Below, one piece after another: positions 21,351 through 33,190 of a stretch of 64,000 bases of DNA (positions are counted from its first letter, which is position 1; every line of letters begins with the position of its first letter). The stretch is from NCBI GenBank assembly GCA_023374045.1, contig CM041778.1, forward strand, positions 96,598,839-96,662,838, in the 5' to 3' direction. The notes beneath the pieces are model-generated. The model did not search any database, was not told the DNA's origin, and saw nothing but the letters and a program-made list of their open reading frames with translations. Made by a program: the position numbers and the translations under genes. This DNA comes from Limonium bicolor. Its lineage: Eukaryota > Streptophyta > Magnoliopsida > Caryophyllales > Plumbaginaceae.

Positions 21351-23319
21351 AAAAGTGGTATCAGAGCGAATTATAACTCTGATGACTGGAAATACCGAGT
21401 TTAGGAAATACCGAGTTAGGAATTAGAAGCTTAGGGCTAAGGGCTGAGTGTTAGCATTAGAGATATGCTAGTTAGGAACTACCGGTGAGTACCGGATACC
21501 TACAATACCAGTCCCGCCCGCCGCAAACCCCACTGTATAACTGGGGAAAGGACGCCAGAGAGAAGAAAAGTCTTCTCATACTCGGGGAAACCCGATCTGG
21601 CAGTTGCGAAGAAATCACACAGTAAACAGAACTGACACGTAGTAGATTCCAGGAACCGGAAGTCCCGGAGATGGACCCCGGTTGAACCACAACACCCGCA
21701 CTTAATAGCGGTGGGATGAGCACTCCAACCACGAGGAGGCTACAACTTACAACAGCATAGGGCGACATGCTTAGCAGTCGCAGAACCTGGCTAGTCAACC
21801 AACAGCAGGAAAGAAGCACTAACCGTGCAACGGAATGGAAAAGGGAGCAGTAACAGAACCCAAGACACAAGTCTACGGGATAGTAATACTTGAATAATAC
21901 CACCAACGGTATGCTAGCTGACTAAGGACATAGTCGGAAGCGGTTAACTCCAAAACTACGATGCCATTAAGGTTGCAATACCTGGCCAATATAGCTCAGA
22001 CGACTACAAGAACAACCATGAGATATAACCCAATAGGACTACAAGCGTAGTACCTAAACAAGGAAGGCTTAGTAACCACCACAGATGTGTGGGAACGAGC
22101 CACAAGGAACGACACTAAACCAAATAGAGTGGGAATCTCTAAGGATTGGAGAAGTACCTAGATCTAAGACAGCCATGTCTAGACCACCAAGAAGCTACCT
22201 AAGGAATCGAGCATCCCAACCATAGATCAATAAGATCAAGGGAAGAGTCGACAAGACTACCAAACGCAAGCAGAAACAGTAAAAGCAATGTTGTACAATG
22301 AGTAAGAATACGGTGCGCAACAGGCGACCGCTACGAGGAAGTAATTAGACAATGACACGGAGTATAAGTATGAGATAACTGGCAGAAATATTCCTTCCTA
22401 TCACATAAGTGACCTTCTATCAAGCGTTTACGCCTCTGCACTCTGTATGACTGGGTGTTTTGGCATTGCACTTGTTCAGCTAATGATCTAATGAGATGGC
22501 TAGGGACATGGAGAATGTAAACCATAGTAAATCTTTCCTTTCACCACAAACATGGCATAAGCCAGTCAAGCAAGCCTAGCAACATACAGTGCGGCCTAAG
22601 GCCAAGGAAGCACGAAGAGTGTACAACACACTAGTAATCACAAGATGTGAATTCCATTGGAATATAAGGTGAAAGAAGATACAAGAAAGTCACAAGGACC
22701 GACGCATAGAAAATGCAAGGTCATACAAGTAAAGGACACTTGTACTGAACCGGAAGAACTGGTATAATTTAGAAGCTATTGACAACAGAGGAAGCACTAC
22801 AGTTAAGTGGTGACTTAACCTCGCCTGACAATAAGTCGGAGGAACTTAACGAATAATCGTAGAAGCACGAATAGCATGTGCAGAAGATTACCAGAGAGCT
22901 GGTTATAAATCTTAAACTCATTGAGTCCAAACACGGTGAAAGAATACCGCACTTGTTTAGTAAACCTTATTCCCATAATAGACGGATAAGAAGGCGATGT
23001 ATAGCACATTAGGGACAACAAGAAGGGTGAATAACCCGAGTATCAGGGTCGCGCAGCAGAAGCTAGTGGGCCCTAGCTAGGAGATAATATACCTAGTTAG
23101 TATAGCAAAATGGCTATTAATGCCTTGAAGCCGATTAAGCTAGAACCGAATTACATATGAGTTAAATAAACTCATATAGGAACTCTTGGTGCAAAGACTA
23201 AACCATTGGTATGGTTAAGACCCTTTGACCAGAGCATATTCTATAGTATACCGTAGTGAAGCTAAACGCTTCAGTTTGCCCAAACTAATTAAACCAATGT
23301 TTAATAATAATATATGGTA

Positions 23320-23355
23320 GATTACGTGGGCGTAATCCCTTTTAAGGGGGGTAGA
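23320..23355 (+). promoter_or_regulatory. E3 internal hairpin-PPT module
   Basis: GATTACG-TGGG-CGTAATC (23320-23337) is a perfect 7-bp stem with a 4-nt loop. AAGGGGGGTAGA follows at 23344-23355. It repeats the layout of the LTR-adjacent module 1.2 kb downstream, with a different stem sequence. Confidence 0.65.
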
Positions 23356-24549
23356 GCGAAACCGCTTAATGTAAGTTTTGTGAATAAAACACATAAACCA
23401 TAATGTGCATAGCACAAATGAGAACCAAATTGATGATTGATACTATGTTAAATAAACATAAGTACTCATTCACATTGTAACTATGGTAATTCGGCATTAG
23501 ACATTCAAATACCATACGAGGAGTATACCCATCTTGTAACACCAATGTAAGAGTATTAGTAAAAGAAAAGTAATGAGTAGTGGACGGAGCTCCACAAGTA
23601 TTGTAACCTTTGAAGAAGTAGTACGAAATGAATGAGGACATAGATGAGTGAAGTTATGAGTAGTGGAATCGTAAGTAAATATTTGAAACAATTGAAGTCA
23701 ACTAAATCTTATAAATGTAGTATTCCTTAGTTAGAATATAGGAGATGATGGTGAGTAATGGATGGAAGTAGTGAAGGTTGAGGAAATGAGCATTAGGATT
23801 GAACCATGGAGTAAAGCATTTGGGAAGTAGAGTGAGGATGATTGATGGATTGATTCCATCCTTTGGAGATGTATGAATTCGTAATCACGACTAGAAAGAA
23901 TAAAAAGATAGAAAATGAAAACAATTAAATTATTTGTTTGGTTGAACCTGATGTGGGAAGTCGAACTTGATCCTGATTAGATCAAGGGAAACCGAACACA
24001 AATTGGGGTGGAAAGATAGTTCAACACTGATGCTGATCACATCAGGGTCGAATGATTCTTGAAGCTCCCCTCAAGTGGTCACAAGAATCACACATAGGAT
24101 AGAAGTAATGAATATAAATTGGAATATGGAGTTGTATGTTTTAGAAATTTTAAGTGGTAGTGGTGGAAGAATTTCTTTTAGTATGGAGAATGAGGATGTG
24201 TTAGAAGTGAGTACCGAAGAAGATAGTAAGGTAGTATGTGGTATTATTCCAAGGGCGGCGGGACATAGAGGAGTCCCGTGTCTAGATGACATGAGCGCCT
24301 ACGGGATTGGAATGTGTATTGCATTGCTTTGGGAATAGCCTTCCATTGTATGTATGTATAAATTGGTAACGAGGAACCGGATGGTCGGTAGTAATGCGGA
24401 TTGGAGTGATTATTGTGCATTAGTATGGTATGGTATGGTAGTATGTAGGAACCTTGAGTAACGGATTTGGGATGGTAAGAGGAAGAAGGTATGGCTTTGG
24501 TATTAGACACGTAAGAATGAGTAAGCATTGTAAACCCATAACCTCAAAC

Positions 24550-24583
24550 AACTTTGAGGACAAAGTTCCTAAGGGGGGTAGAT
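24550..24583 (+). promoter_or_regulatory. E3 terminal hairpin and polypurine tract
   Basis: AACTTTG-AGGA-CAAAGTT (24550-24567) folds as a perfect 7-bp stem. AAGGGGGGTAGAT (24571-24583) abuts the LTR start TGAAATACCCC. This is the expected plus-strand primer site. Confidence 0.8.
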
Positions 24584-25129
24584 TGAAATACCCCAAACTT
24601 AAACATAAGGAATTAAAAATTAATCTAATATGTATTTAAGGGCCTAAGGGGACCTAATTAATATGGTAAGGAAAAATAAGTCCAAAAGAAAATAAAGAAA
24701 CGCTTAAATGGCGGAAAACGCTAAATAAGCGTTAAGTAACCATAGGAGGTATGAGACCTCGGTTAGAGTGTTATATGGATTCTAAAGGTTTAATAAGACC
24801 TAAAAAATATATATGGGAACAAATCCCGAAGAAAACGGATCCTTAAAACGGGTTAAAATCACTAACAAACCTTAAAGCGTGTTTTTCGAGGTAACCGAGA
24901 AAACATAACTTTAAGCGGGTCAAATAGACTCGTAACAATTTTGGTCAACTAAATAATCATTAATAAATATTAGTGAAGCTTTAGAACCAATAAAATCAAT
25001 AAAACGAGAAATTAGTAAAAACTGTCAAAAACGGGAAGTTGTGGGGTAGAAACATAAATAACCAAAACTTATGTGTCCACTTTGAAAATAAAAAGTAAAA
25101 GTGGTATGTGTGTGCTGTGTGTGTCCGAT

Positions 25130-25540
25130 GGGGACTCCCCCTCTCACACTCTCTCACACACTCACTCTCTTATTTACAAAACAACAAAACTAATAAAGTA
25201 AACTAACCTACTTTATTACCTTACTCACTCACACACTCTCTCTCCTACTCCCCATTCTCTTCTCTCACGAGAACCCCCACCCTCACTCTCTCATTTCTTC
25301 CTTCTCCTTCCCCAAGCGATTTCCATGGAAGCTTGAGAGAACCCACTAAAAACCTCACTTCTCTCTCTTGTTACTCTATCAAACCTCCTCCGAAAATTAT
25401 AAAAACTACACCATTGGAATCCTCTCATCAAGAGCTACATTCCTATCTTTTCAAAAATCGAAAACAACAACTTTCATCTCCATGGGTATGGGGCATTTGG
25501 AGTTTCAAGACCACCATTAGAACCACCTCTTCCTCCTTGT
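25130..25540 (+). promoter_or_regulatory. Promoter/leader-like zone in the E3 LTR
   Basis: CTCTC/CACTC-rich patches (25136-25290) resemble plant core-promoter Y patches. A leader with CCTATCTTTTCAAAA (25442-25456) follows. Almost the same box occurs at 43187-43203 (E5), 51771-51786 (E6) and 62281-62295 (E7), each about 0.85-1.0 kb into its LTR. The start site itself is not visible. Confidence 0.45.
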
Positions 25541-26791
25541 CATTTTAAGGTAAAAATTCTTGAAACTCCTTTGTTTTTCTAGCCTCATGGGCAAAACGAA
25601 AATGAAGCTAAAACTTTGTTTGGTTTCTTTGCACTCTAGCCGGTTTTGGCTTGTTGAAGGAGTTGGAAATCTTGTTCTTGAACCACTCCAAGCTTCATTT
25701 GCACCCTTGCAAGGTAATGCAATTTTCTAAACCCTAAAACCTTCATTAAAACTTAAATAATGTTTAGGGTTAGTTTTAGTATTGAAATGGTGTGTATGTA
25801 TGGGTTATAATGATAGATTGAGTGAAGTACTATAACCGGTAGGGAGAGAAGGAAGAGGCAAGAAGAAGAAAGAAAACTAGAAGGAGAAAAAGGTAAGGAT
25901 GCTCTTTTGTGTAACTTTGTATATATATGTATGTAATAGATTTTTAGAAGTTTGGAATGCGTAATGAAAATGGTATTGTGCAGTAATATATTGTGTAGGA
26001 GAATCTAAGTGCTTAAAACCGTTGAAAGACATGTAAAATGTAGTGAAACTTAGTTGGGTATTGGGTTGTTGAGTGCAGGAACTTTTAGTAGTGTTTTAGT
26101 ATTGGTAATTGTGTATGGGAGCTTGTATATTGATTTTGTGTAAAACAGGTGAGATGATGTTAATGTGTGAGGAAACATTGTGGTGAGAGTGTATAAAATA
26201 TAGGGGAGACAATGGCAAAATTTGCCTAGGATTATAACGTTTAGTGAACCTGAAACTAGGTGACTAATAGGTGTTGTAACAGATTTTGATAGAGAAAGAT
26301 AAAGGGGTAGATTGTGGGAGGTAGATAATGTATTGTGATGTACTAGGAACTCTAGAAATGACATTAGAAGAGGTAGTTAGAGAAGGGGAGAGTAAGTGTC
26401 AAAATCTGTAGCAAAGTGTATTAATATGCATTGGAGAAGTTAGGAAGGATTAGTGTGCAAGAATTGGTAAAAAGAGTGTTGGACTTGGGTAGGTATTGCA
26501 ATGGCTTGGAAATGTATTTAGGATGCAAAGGATGGTATTGGTAGTAGGAGTATTGAGTGTAAAAAGTTAGAACAAAATCTGTAGCATTAAAGGATGAAAA
26601 TCTGTGGTAAGTGTGGAAAGGAAGTGATGGAATTGCGTAAGTTGATTGATGGATTTAGTAAGAATTTGGTGGATGAACTAAGGCAATTTGGAGGGCCTAG
26701 GTAGTGTTTAAACATGTGGGATTACATGTAAGAAGATTGGAGAAACAATGGGTAAAGTATAGGACTGAAAACAGAAGTAAAAATGCAAATA

Positions 26792-27196
26792 CTGGGCCGG
26801 ACCGAACTTACGACCGGACTTGCAAGTTCGGTCGAGCCCAGATTTACAAAGACGGGAATGCTTCTGGAATGGACCGAACTTGCGACCGGACTTGCAAGTT
26901 CAGTCGGACCAGAAAAATTCTCCCGTCAGTAACCTTCTGGAATGGACCGAACTTGCGACCGGACTTGCAAGTTCGGTCGGCCAGAAAATTTCCGTCGAGT
27001 AAGCTACTGGAATGGACCGACCTTGCGACCAGACTTGCAAGGTCGGTCGGGCTAAAATTTTCACATACGAAACTTACTGGAATGGACCGACCTTGGGACA
27101 GGACTTGCAAGGTCGGTCGGCCCTGTAATTCTCCAGCGTAATTCCTTACTGACTTGGACCGAACTTGCGACCGGACTTGCAAGTTCGGTCGAGTCA
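26792..27196. repeat. E3 LTR hairpin array, six units of about 72 bp
   Basis: Units start at about 26792, 26864, 26937, 27007, 27077 and 27148. Each holds GACCGAACTTGC, a 10-nt loop, and the complement. In units 4 and 5 the arms are CCGACCTTG and CAAGGTCGG instead of CCGAACTTG and CAAGTTCGG, a compensatory pair change. Outer flanks also pair in several units: CTGGGC/GCCCAG in unit 1, CTGG/CCAG in units 2-3 and TGAC/GTCA in unit 6. Short ORFs here are artefacts. Confidence 0.85.
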
Positions 27197-28334
27197 TACA
27201 AAAAAAAAATTTAATTTAACTAAATTAATAATAGTTATATATATATGTATATGTATACCCACCTATACATATGTGCATATATATGTAAGTAAACCATTGT
27301 TAGGAAATTAAATGTAAGTAAATAAAATGTAAGTATAAGAATGTGAAGACTTAGTAAGTATGAGTTAGGAAGCGTAAGGGTAACCGAATTAAATTAATGA
27401 TAGTTAGATTAATTATTCGGTTGTATGTATATAATAGGATTTGATTTGTGAACACCGGAGGAACGTTGGGATACAAGTACAATGGTGAAAGGTATGACTT
27501 CTTCATGCCCTGTATCCTAATCTGGTTACCCTGATTTGTGTGCTTATTTGACCACCTAAATAAGATAAATGCATGAATCGGACTATATTGCACTTACCTG
27601 TGCTTGACTTATGTTGTGCTTGATATTTATTGTCTTGAGCACTAGTTTGTATAATTCATGAAATATATGAATGATGATGAATGGTATTCGAACCTCGTAT
27701 TGTACTTGTGTAATGTATTGTACCTCGTATGTATGTGTATATGGGTATGTATATATTGTGGCTTGAATGTTGACTTCTGCTAATTCCTAACTACCTAACT
27801 CCTAACTTAAGTGAGTAAATTGGAATGAGTAGAAGTCCGATATAGTTTCGGCCACGCGTGAGGATGAGGAGACACAAGAGGTTGGATCCGATTCTGGTTC
27901 GTAAGCTGGTCCACGGCCCAAATCCCTTAAGTGGGTAGCATCCTGGATTAGTGAACCAAGTAAAGCCTGGTGGTGGGACGGTGTAGTCCCTGCCCAGAGG
28001 CCATACCGGCTTAACATGAGTAAGAGTAAGTAAGTATGTATGTATGAGTACGAGTATGAGTATGAGTATGTATGCGTATGTATGGAGTAACGAGTAAAAG
28101 AGTAATCTCCACCCGATTAACCGGGTGGACCAATGAAGCTAACAAGTATTGTATATTGTGTATGTAATGTGTATGTGTAAATCGGAAGAAGGTAAGTATG
28201 TATTGGATGGTTGTATTGTATTTCTTGTATGTAATGAAGTGTATGTACGTGTGTATGTCTTGTGTAATGTACTGTAATATTGTGTATAAGAGCATGTATG
28301 CATGTATGTTTGTATGAAAATGAACTGCATGTAT

Positions 28335-28435
28335 TCGACCAAGTGGTCGGCGTACCCTCACTAGTACGCGGGGTATGCGGTTATCATGCGCAGCGAAAGC
28401 TGACCCCCTAGGGGGAACGTTTTTAGTGTGCAGGT
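28335..28435 (+). other. Conserved fold block near the LTR 3' end (E3)
   Basis: Consecutive inverted repeats: CGACC-AAGT-GGTCG, GCGTAC/GTACGC, and the palindrome CCCCCTAGGGGG (28404-28415). They are followed by GTGCAG/GTA, which looks like a 3' splice site. Equivalent blocks with altered arms lie at 46208-46310 (E5), 54845-54955 (E6) and 31222-31345 (E4, minus). Confidence 0.55.
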
Positions 28436-28864
28436 ACCCGAAGCGGATGTGCTCAAGGTAAGAGACCGCGGCACAACCTTGTACTTAGAAAGTAAGTAGT
28501 TGTGAGGAATGGGTAGATGTAGACTCTTAGTGAGTATGTATGAACTTGGAAGAGATATTATAATTGTATAAGGATCCTAGTAGACTCGGTTAAGTATATT
28601 GTATTGTGTGGATTACGGAGAAGTAAGTATTGAATGGAGCATTGTTGTATTTGATTGATGAATGGAGTATGTATTATAGATGTGTAGTACTCGGGATTCC
28701 GGTCCATCAGACCGATGCTGTATGTAGTAGCAGTAGCCTTGTTAGTCACGTGGGTGACTAACGGCATTGTATCACCCACTGTATGTAAGTATGTATCCGC
28801 TGCGTGTATCTGATGTGTAAGAAGATTGGACGGTAAGCATTGTATTAACGGTAGGGGTGTTACA

Positions 28865-30882
28865 CGAGCTCTGATGTATTTAACATCCTTGGCTCGTAGG
28901 CCCTTAATGCTTGATTAGTCTCAAGTGATAGCCGGTGTTTGGTTCACTATTGTATTCTTAATCATCTGTAGGTTATCCACATAATCCTCTTGTTCTCTGA
29001 GCTCTGTCAATGTTGGGTCACATCATTGGATGTAATATTGGGTTTCACAATAAGTTGTTGTATCTCGCTTCCTGCTGTGGAAGTTCGCTTAGGTAATCCG
29101 ATGTTAATCAGTGTCTGTGACAATACCTTCGCTCTCATAGATTTGTGTCTTTCAGCAATTGAGGACTCGTTTCCATTAGGCCTCTGCCTTCCGGTGTCTA
29201 AGTCGGATATTTATCCTGGGTATTATGTGCTGCCATGTCAATACTTTGTTCAACTTTCGTTGACTACGCCACCCGTTAATGACTAATCATACTTGGGTGT
29301 TAATGAGTTAGGCAAGCAATACTAACCGTCGTTTATGGGTCTTTTTCTGCTCAACTATACCAACTCTATGGTGTAGTCCTCTTAAGGTTCTCTCTTTTGT
29401 GATTGCACGTCTTTGATCCTAGGTAGGTCATTTCTTAAATTTGTTTTCTCTGATTCTGTTTCTGGTGTTTTATCAACATCTTCAATGAAGAGTGCTATTA
29501 ATGGTATTATTCTGGGAGTTCATCCCGTTTTTATTGAAAGTTGTTATGTCATCCGTGTTCATTGTATGTCGTAATACCTTCCTTGTAGGTTATTACTTAC
29601 ATCTGGTCTTCTCACATTGTTGAGTAATCTTTTCGGTTCTTCCATTCAAGGTTAGGCTTGGTTTTGGGCTGATGTTCTTACCTGTAGTGTCGGTTGTCTG
29701 TTGTTGATGATCACGTCGTTTAGTTTCCTGACCAAGTCTAGCTCCCTGCCGACTGGTGTATTGATTTAGTGGTCATGGTCAGGCCTTCAGGCCCTCCCAA
29801 TATTTCACTCTTCAGTCTTATGGAATTGTAATCTGGTGTTAATATGTATTATATCCGTGGTTTTTACCATTTGGTCTTCACGGCTTCCCGTACAGCTTTA
29901 TTGTGGCAGCACTTGCCAGGGAAAGTACGCCATGCAAGATGGGCTATCGGTACTATGTACGTCGGTAATGGTACATTCTCCTAAAGTCCATGTAGGTGGT
30001 AGTCCCTGGGAATCCTGCTTTGCCCTTTTGGCTTTGGTTAATTGATTATCTGGGAAGCTTCCTGACTGCTTTTGTTAGTATAGTTACTTATCAAGGTATT
30101 CCTCTTTCTGAGGGGACCCCTTTTCTTTTGCTTTCACCTTGGTTCTCACTCTCAATCCACACCTTCGTCGTGGTTATCGAGTATTGCCTCTCCTTAGGCA
30201 CTACGTAGTAGTCCTATCTTCGTGTATGACTTGCATATGCATTCGTGTCGTCTGGGCTATTGCAGTTAGGTCTTTGCAACCCCTTTTATGTAGCTTCGAA
30301 GTTACCCACTGCATAATTGACTTTTAGGTAGTCTCTTTGCTCTTGCATGGTATTATCCCACTGTTATTGCTCCCTTGGACTGTTGTCCGGTGTTTCTGTC
30401 ACCTCTCTTGTCCTCTTATTGCACTCGTAGTGCTTTTCTTCTTACTGGTATGGCGGGGTTATATCGACTGCGTAGCATGTCGACCGAAGTTGCCGGTAAT
30501 TATTATTCTCTCATTGGTAGGATCCCGTTGGTAGCGCCTGTTTCAACGTTGCGCTCCAATTAGGACCTTCAAGTCTTGAAATACAATTGCATAACGAGGT
30601 GCTTCTCGTAGTGCATAATGCTAAGTAATTGCCAAATCGTGTTTTTCCGAGTAAGAGAAAGCTTGTCATCTCTCTGGCATTCATTTCTGGTATCTTAGAA
30701 CCAGGGGCGCGGAGGGCGGGTCAGGTACTATAGATATCTGATACACATCGGGGAATCCTAACTAACGCACCTCTCGCACTAATACTCAACCCTTATCCCA
30801 AAGTCTACTATTCATAACTCGATAATTCCTAAGCTCGGTAATTTCCAGTCATCAGAGCGTAGCTACGCTCTGATACCACTAT
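28865..30882 (-). mobile_element. E4 interior, 5' part, non-coding
   Basis: Minus-strand interior beginning with the iMet PBS (30867-30878) beside its LTR. It is related to the E3 interior in the opposite orientation (the GATGACTGGAAAT stretch after the PBS is shared). No coding frame was recognised. It stops at the E3 LTR end (28864), so E3 probably inserted into E4. The rest of E4 would lie left of the window. Confidence 0.65.
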
Positions 30883-32439
30883 TGTAACACCCCATCTCCA
30901 AAAACAATGATCGTCGCCCTAAGTCCATCTCGTTCATTAACAACACAGCAGAAAAGTTCTACTAAATTGGTGTTACCGCCGTTACTCACCCACGTGACTA
31001 ACTAGGCCTATTCTCTTACAAGTCACAGTCTGACTAACCGGATAATTACTCGAGCATCTATACAATACAAATCATAAACCACAACTTATACCGAGTATCT
31101 CATATCCTAATACATCATACTAACATCTCATCCACTTACTCAACGAGTGTACATGCACAACTCGTGTAACAAATGTAAAAGCAACCCGAAGTACTCTACC
31201 CGCTCCTACTCTCAGGTTGAGTCCTCGTCTGGCACCTACCTGCAAAGTTTAAATCACAGGCCCCAAGGGGCTCAGCACATTGCTGGTACAGAAAACGTGC
31301 AGCCCACAAGCTAACAGGGCTACACACAACTACTTTGTCGTATACATGCAGTTGATTATTCATACAAATGATAATAATAAGTACGATAACAAACAACACA
31401 CCCATGTGAAACATTCACTGCTCCAATAAATCGAACGTCGTAATGGACGCCCATTAATGAGTAAGTTAGATTCCTAACTCCTGAGGCCTGAGAATTGTTT
31501 TAGTTCTCATGTTTGACCATACCTTATAAGTGTCAACAGTTCTCTTAAAAGGACTCGTTGTTCTCTAACAGAATTGTTTATTTTTGTCGGGCCAAGGTAA
31601 CCCTAGCCAATGAGTTATTAGCTCCATTGGATTAATAAACATTAATTCTTAAGTTATGAGGGGTGTAGGCTTGACCCTCCCGCGCCTCCTGAATTTGCCT
31701 CCCACCTCGAACTGTTCACTCGAGATGGTCGGGTCTGTTTGTCGACCCTAGGCGACAAGTCGTAGACGAGCCATATGCGGGAGACGGATCTGATACAGAT
31801 GCCGACCTCCTAACCTAAACATGCATGACCGGAGTCAGTCCCGGATTCCTCTCCCCCCAAGTCCAAGTTAGTTGAAGTCTCACTGACAATTTGTTAGTTA
31901 AACCTCTCTCGGTATTAACCAACTAACAACGGGGAGCATTTATAACCTTATACAATTGTTACTAAACACAGTTAATGAACAAGCTCTAAATCTTGTCGTG
32001 TTTGTGTGCAATGGACACAATAACAATATAGTAAATCGGTTTCATGCTTAATCTTGTTCGGCCGTATCACAATAACACATAGCACACAAACCGAGGTAGA
32101 CCCCGTTAGCAAGCAAGCTACAAGAATCCCATACCGTACACTGGAGATTGGCTAGCTCTTAATACCACGTTCGCCTAGTCCGCCGAACGCCTCTGACTAT
32201 CCAGATCTGTAACCAGAACTAGTATTAGTATCCTATGTCTTAGAACTAGTTCGGTTCTCTTTTCAACTTTAAACCTCTTCCTAGGTTAACCCGGGTGTAA
32301 TAGTTTATCGTTAAACGGGTTCGTTCATTAAGGAGCGTTTTCAAGCTCAATTCTAATTCATTAACATACTAACGTTGTTAGCAGCTATTTAGTTGCACAG
32401 TCAGCAACTTTAGACTCATACGGACCTTGTATTAGGTTT

Positions 32440-32630
32440 TTGTATTTTTTACTATTCATCCATATTTCACTATTCATTTATACGGTCTCGTATTTCACTA
32501 TTCATTGTATTTCACTATTCATGTATACATATTTCCTATTTATGTATACGGATACTATTCGCGTATACGAGTACTATTCATGTATACCAGAAATTTTCGT
32601 ATACGTCTGTATGATACTCCGTATCATACA
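32440..32630. repeat. E4 LTR cluster of GTATAC-type hairpins
   Basis: ACTATTCAT repeats alternate with GTATACG inverted repeats. The best is TGTATGATAC-TCC-GTATCATACA (32608-32630), a 10-bp perfect stem. It lies about 2.5-2.7 kb from the LTR start, where other LTRs in the window carry GC-rich hairpin arrays. Confidence 0.6.
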
Positions 32631-33150
32631 TATTTATTTCTTTTCCCAATATAACTTGTATTTTCATTAAAAATACTTTAAGTATTGATTTCTTCTATAT
32701 TTATTAAATTACGGGTATACCCCTCGTATACCTTAAGTTATATACGGGTCTCGTTTAACCCCGTCTTAACTCTGTTTCTTTTACAACTTGTTTCTAAATT
32801 CTTTATTTAATTTCCTTAACCTTCTAAACACATAAAAAATGTGTTATTTACATTACTTACCCTTAGTTTTCTTTTAATTTCTATTTTACTCATAATAAGT
32901 TCTAAACTTGTTATTTTTATTTCTAATTTCTTCCAAAGTCTTTCTTAATTAATTTCTTCTATACTTTTGGTCAATTACCAAAACATACCCAAGTTTGACC
33001 AGCATTTTATGGTCAAACCCCCTAACTTTCCAAAATTTACAATATTACCCCTAAAGTTAATTTATCTTAACTTTTATTCCTTAAACATTTTATTACCTAA
33101 TCTTTTGCTATAATTTTTATTCTAACTCATCCTAATTTTTTATAAACTGT

Positions 33151-33190
33151 CATTGACCATGTTTGACCACGTTTGACCATGTTTGACCAG
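33151..33190. repeat. 10-bp tandem repeat carrying TTGACC
   Basis: Four units of GTTTGACCAY (first unit CATTGACCAT). TTGAC is the core of the W-box bound by WRKY factors, but the location deep in the LTR makes a promoter role uncertain. Confidence 0.6.

Larger units (their letters stand above)
15954..22593. repeat. Tandem duplication, copy 2 (6.64 kb)
   Basis: It repeats 9313-15952 in the same order and orientation. Differences are mostly 1-2 bp indels, often in homopolymers or short repeats, with few substitutions. It contains a second E2 LTR (19896-20442), E3 LTR end (20443-21350) and both PBSs, and continues into the rest of the E3 interior. Confidence 0.9.
21351..24583 (+). mobile_element. 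E3 interior (non-autonomous long-LTR element)
   Basis: About 3.2 kb from PBS to PPT with no gag or pol frame; the frames here are short and on both strands. The sequence aligns along its length with the E5 interior (37508-42345), including a PPT-like module near its middle. The iMet PBS and the LTR termini suggest mobilisation by a Tekay-type chromovirus, the lineage of E8 in this window. This is an inference from the ends only. Confidence 0.75.
24584..28864 (+). repeat. E3 3' LTR (4281 bp)
   Basis: It starts TGAAATACCCCAAACTT at the PPT and ends AGGGGTGTTACA. The layout is AT-rich U3, a pyrimidine-rich promoter/leader zone (25130-25540), the hairpin array (26792-27196), GAGTA simple repeats (28018-28085) and the fold block (28335-28435). 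It is the only complete E3 LTR in the window. Five bases after it (CGAGC) would be the TSD; the partner lies outside the window. Confidence 0.88.

Noticed and set aside
26704..27197. ORFs of 145 and 117 aa with repeated RPDLQVRS-like motifs
   Set aside because: Both strands stay open only because of the 72-bp hairpin array; repeated residues mirror the DNA repeat.
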